Shown: positions 6,161 to 6,295 of the stretch, piece by piece
Position numbering within the stretch: position 1 is the stretch's first letter
How the letters are laid out: every line of letters begins with the position of its first letter
Source: RGIG4608 sp045637205
Lineage (GTDB): Bacteria; Bacillota; Clostridia; Oscillospirales; CAG-272
Length of the DNA: 6,295 nt
Assembly: GCA_045637205.1 (NCBI GenBank)
Contig: JAZTYY010000073.1
Coordinates: forward strand, 1 to 6,295
Direction: 5' to 3'
The notes under the pieces: generated by a model
Database searches by the model: none
The model's input: only the letters and a program-made list of their open reading frames with translations
Told to the model about the DNA's origin: nothing
Made by a program: the position numbers and the translations under genes

Positions 6161-6292
6161 GGATTTAGCGGTGCGAAGCACCGCAACTAAATCCGCCTTC
6201 TGCGGAATAAATCCACAAATGGTGGATGAAATCGCTTGCGCGATGAAATCTGCCTTATGGCAGGTTAATAAAAGGCGGATTTGATTTCATCC
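6161..6292 (+). repeat. Tandem array of five small hairpins with AAATC spacers
   Basis: Five adjacent stems differ in sequence: GCGGTGC/GCACCGC (6168-6174 with 6178-6184, extended outside by GGATTTA 6161-6167 with TAAATCC 6188-6194), TCCGC/GCGGA (6192-6196 with 6202-6206), ATCCAC/GTGGAT (6211-6216 with 6222-6227), ATCGC/GCGAT (6231-6235 with 6240-6244) and CTGCC/GGCAG (6250-6254 with 6259-6263). Loops are three to five bases. AAATC recurs at 6189, 6209, 6229 and 6246, a spacing of 20, 20 and 17. The end of the element folds back: AAGGCGGATTT (6272-6282) complements 6189-6199 and GATTTCATCC (6283-6292) complements 6224-6233. The array may continue past the window edge. No function can be assigned from sequence. 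Confidence 0.7.
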
Positions 6293-6295
6293 AAG

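Noticed and set aside
5913..6284. Plus-strand 123-codon open frame at the right end
   Set aside because: It runs straight through four palindromic repeats, has no ribosome binding site, and its translation (SPHPSFRDTFSHRRR and similar) simply reflects repeat DNA.
6161..6292. CRISPR array
   Set aside because: The repeated unit is only about five bases with 17-20-base spacing, and the intervening sequence is self-complementary hairpin, not unique spacer.

Overview
The window holds a compact four-gene operon, all on the minus strand, flanked on both sides by short, hairpin-rich repeats. Read in the direction of transcription the genes are mreD (5774-5223), a CPBP/Abi-family intramembrane protease (5220-4153), an MrdA/PBP2-type class B penicillin-binding protein (4100-2097) and mnmG/gidA (2073-193). 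The protein families, the strong AGGAG-type ribosome binding sites, the AT-rich promoter and the low to moderate GC suggest a Firmicute of class Clostridia, possibly a gut Oscillospirales- or Christensenellales-like lineage. That placement is inference; no rRNA or species-level marker is present.

Layout. 1-126: a MITE-like inverted-repeat element with perfect 16-bp arms, cut by the left window edge. 127-192: a short spacer with weak hairpins and a 24-bp repeat fragment that overlaps the mnmG stop codon. 193-5774: the operon. Gaps between genes are 2, 52 and 23 nt, each gene has a good Shine-Dalgarno sequence, and no terminator is visible between genes. 5775-5840: a short leader and a clear SigA-type promoter (TTGATT, 17 nt, TATAAT) just ahead of mreD. 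5841-6010: noncoding, nothing recognisable. 6011-6295: a mosaic of three kinds of palindromic repeat, ending in a tandem array of five different small hairpins that may run past the right edge.

How the genes fit together. MreD and PBP2 belong to the elongation machinery that builds lateral-wall peptidoglycan. The protease encoded between them keeps all the expected catalytic motifs, so a role in wall-synthesis or membrane-protein turnover is plausible but unproven. MnmG modifies the wobble uridine of certain tRNAs with MnmE and is probably just co-transcribed. Two features of the gene order are unusual: mreB and mreC are absent upstream of mreD, and mnmG lacks its common neighbours mnmE and rsmG.

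I found no convincing evidence of a new defence or mobile gene system. The most unusual material is the hairpin array at the right end, the repeat families shared by both flanks, and the placement of an intact CPBP protease inside an elongasome operon.
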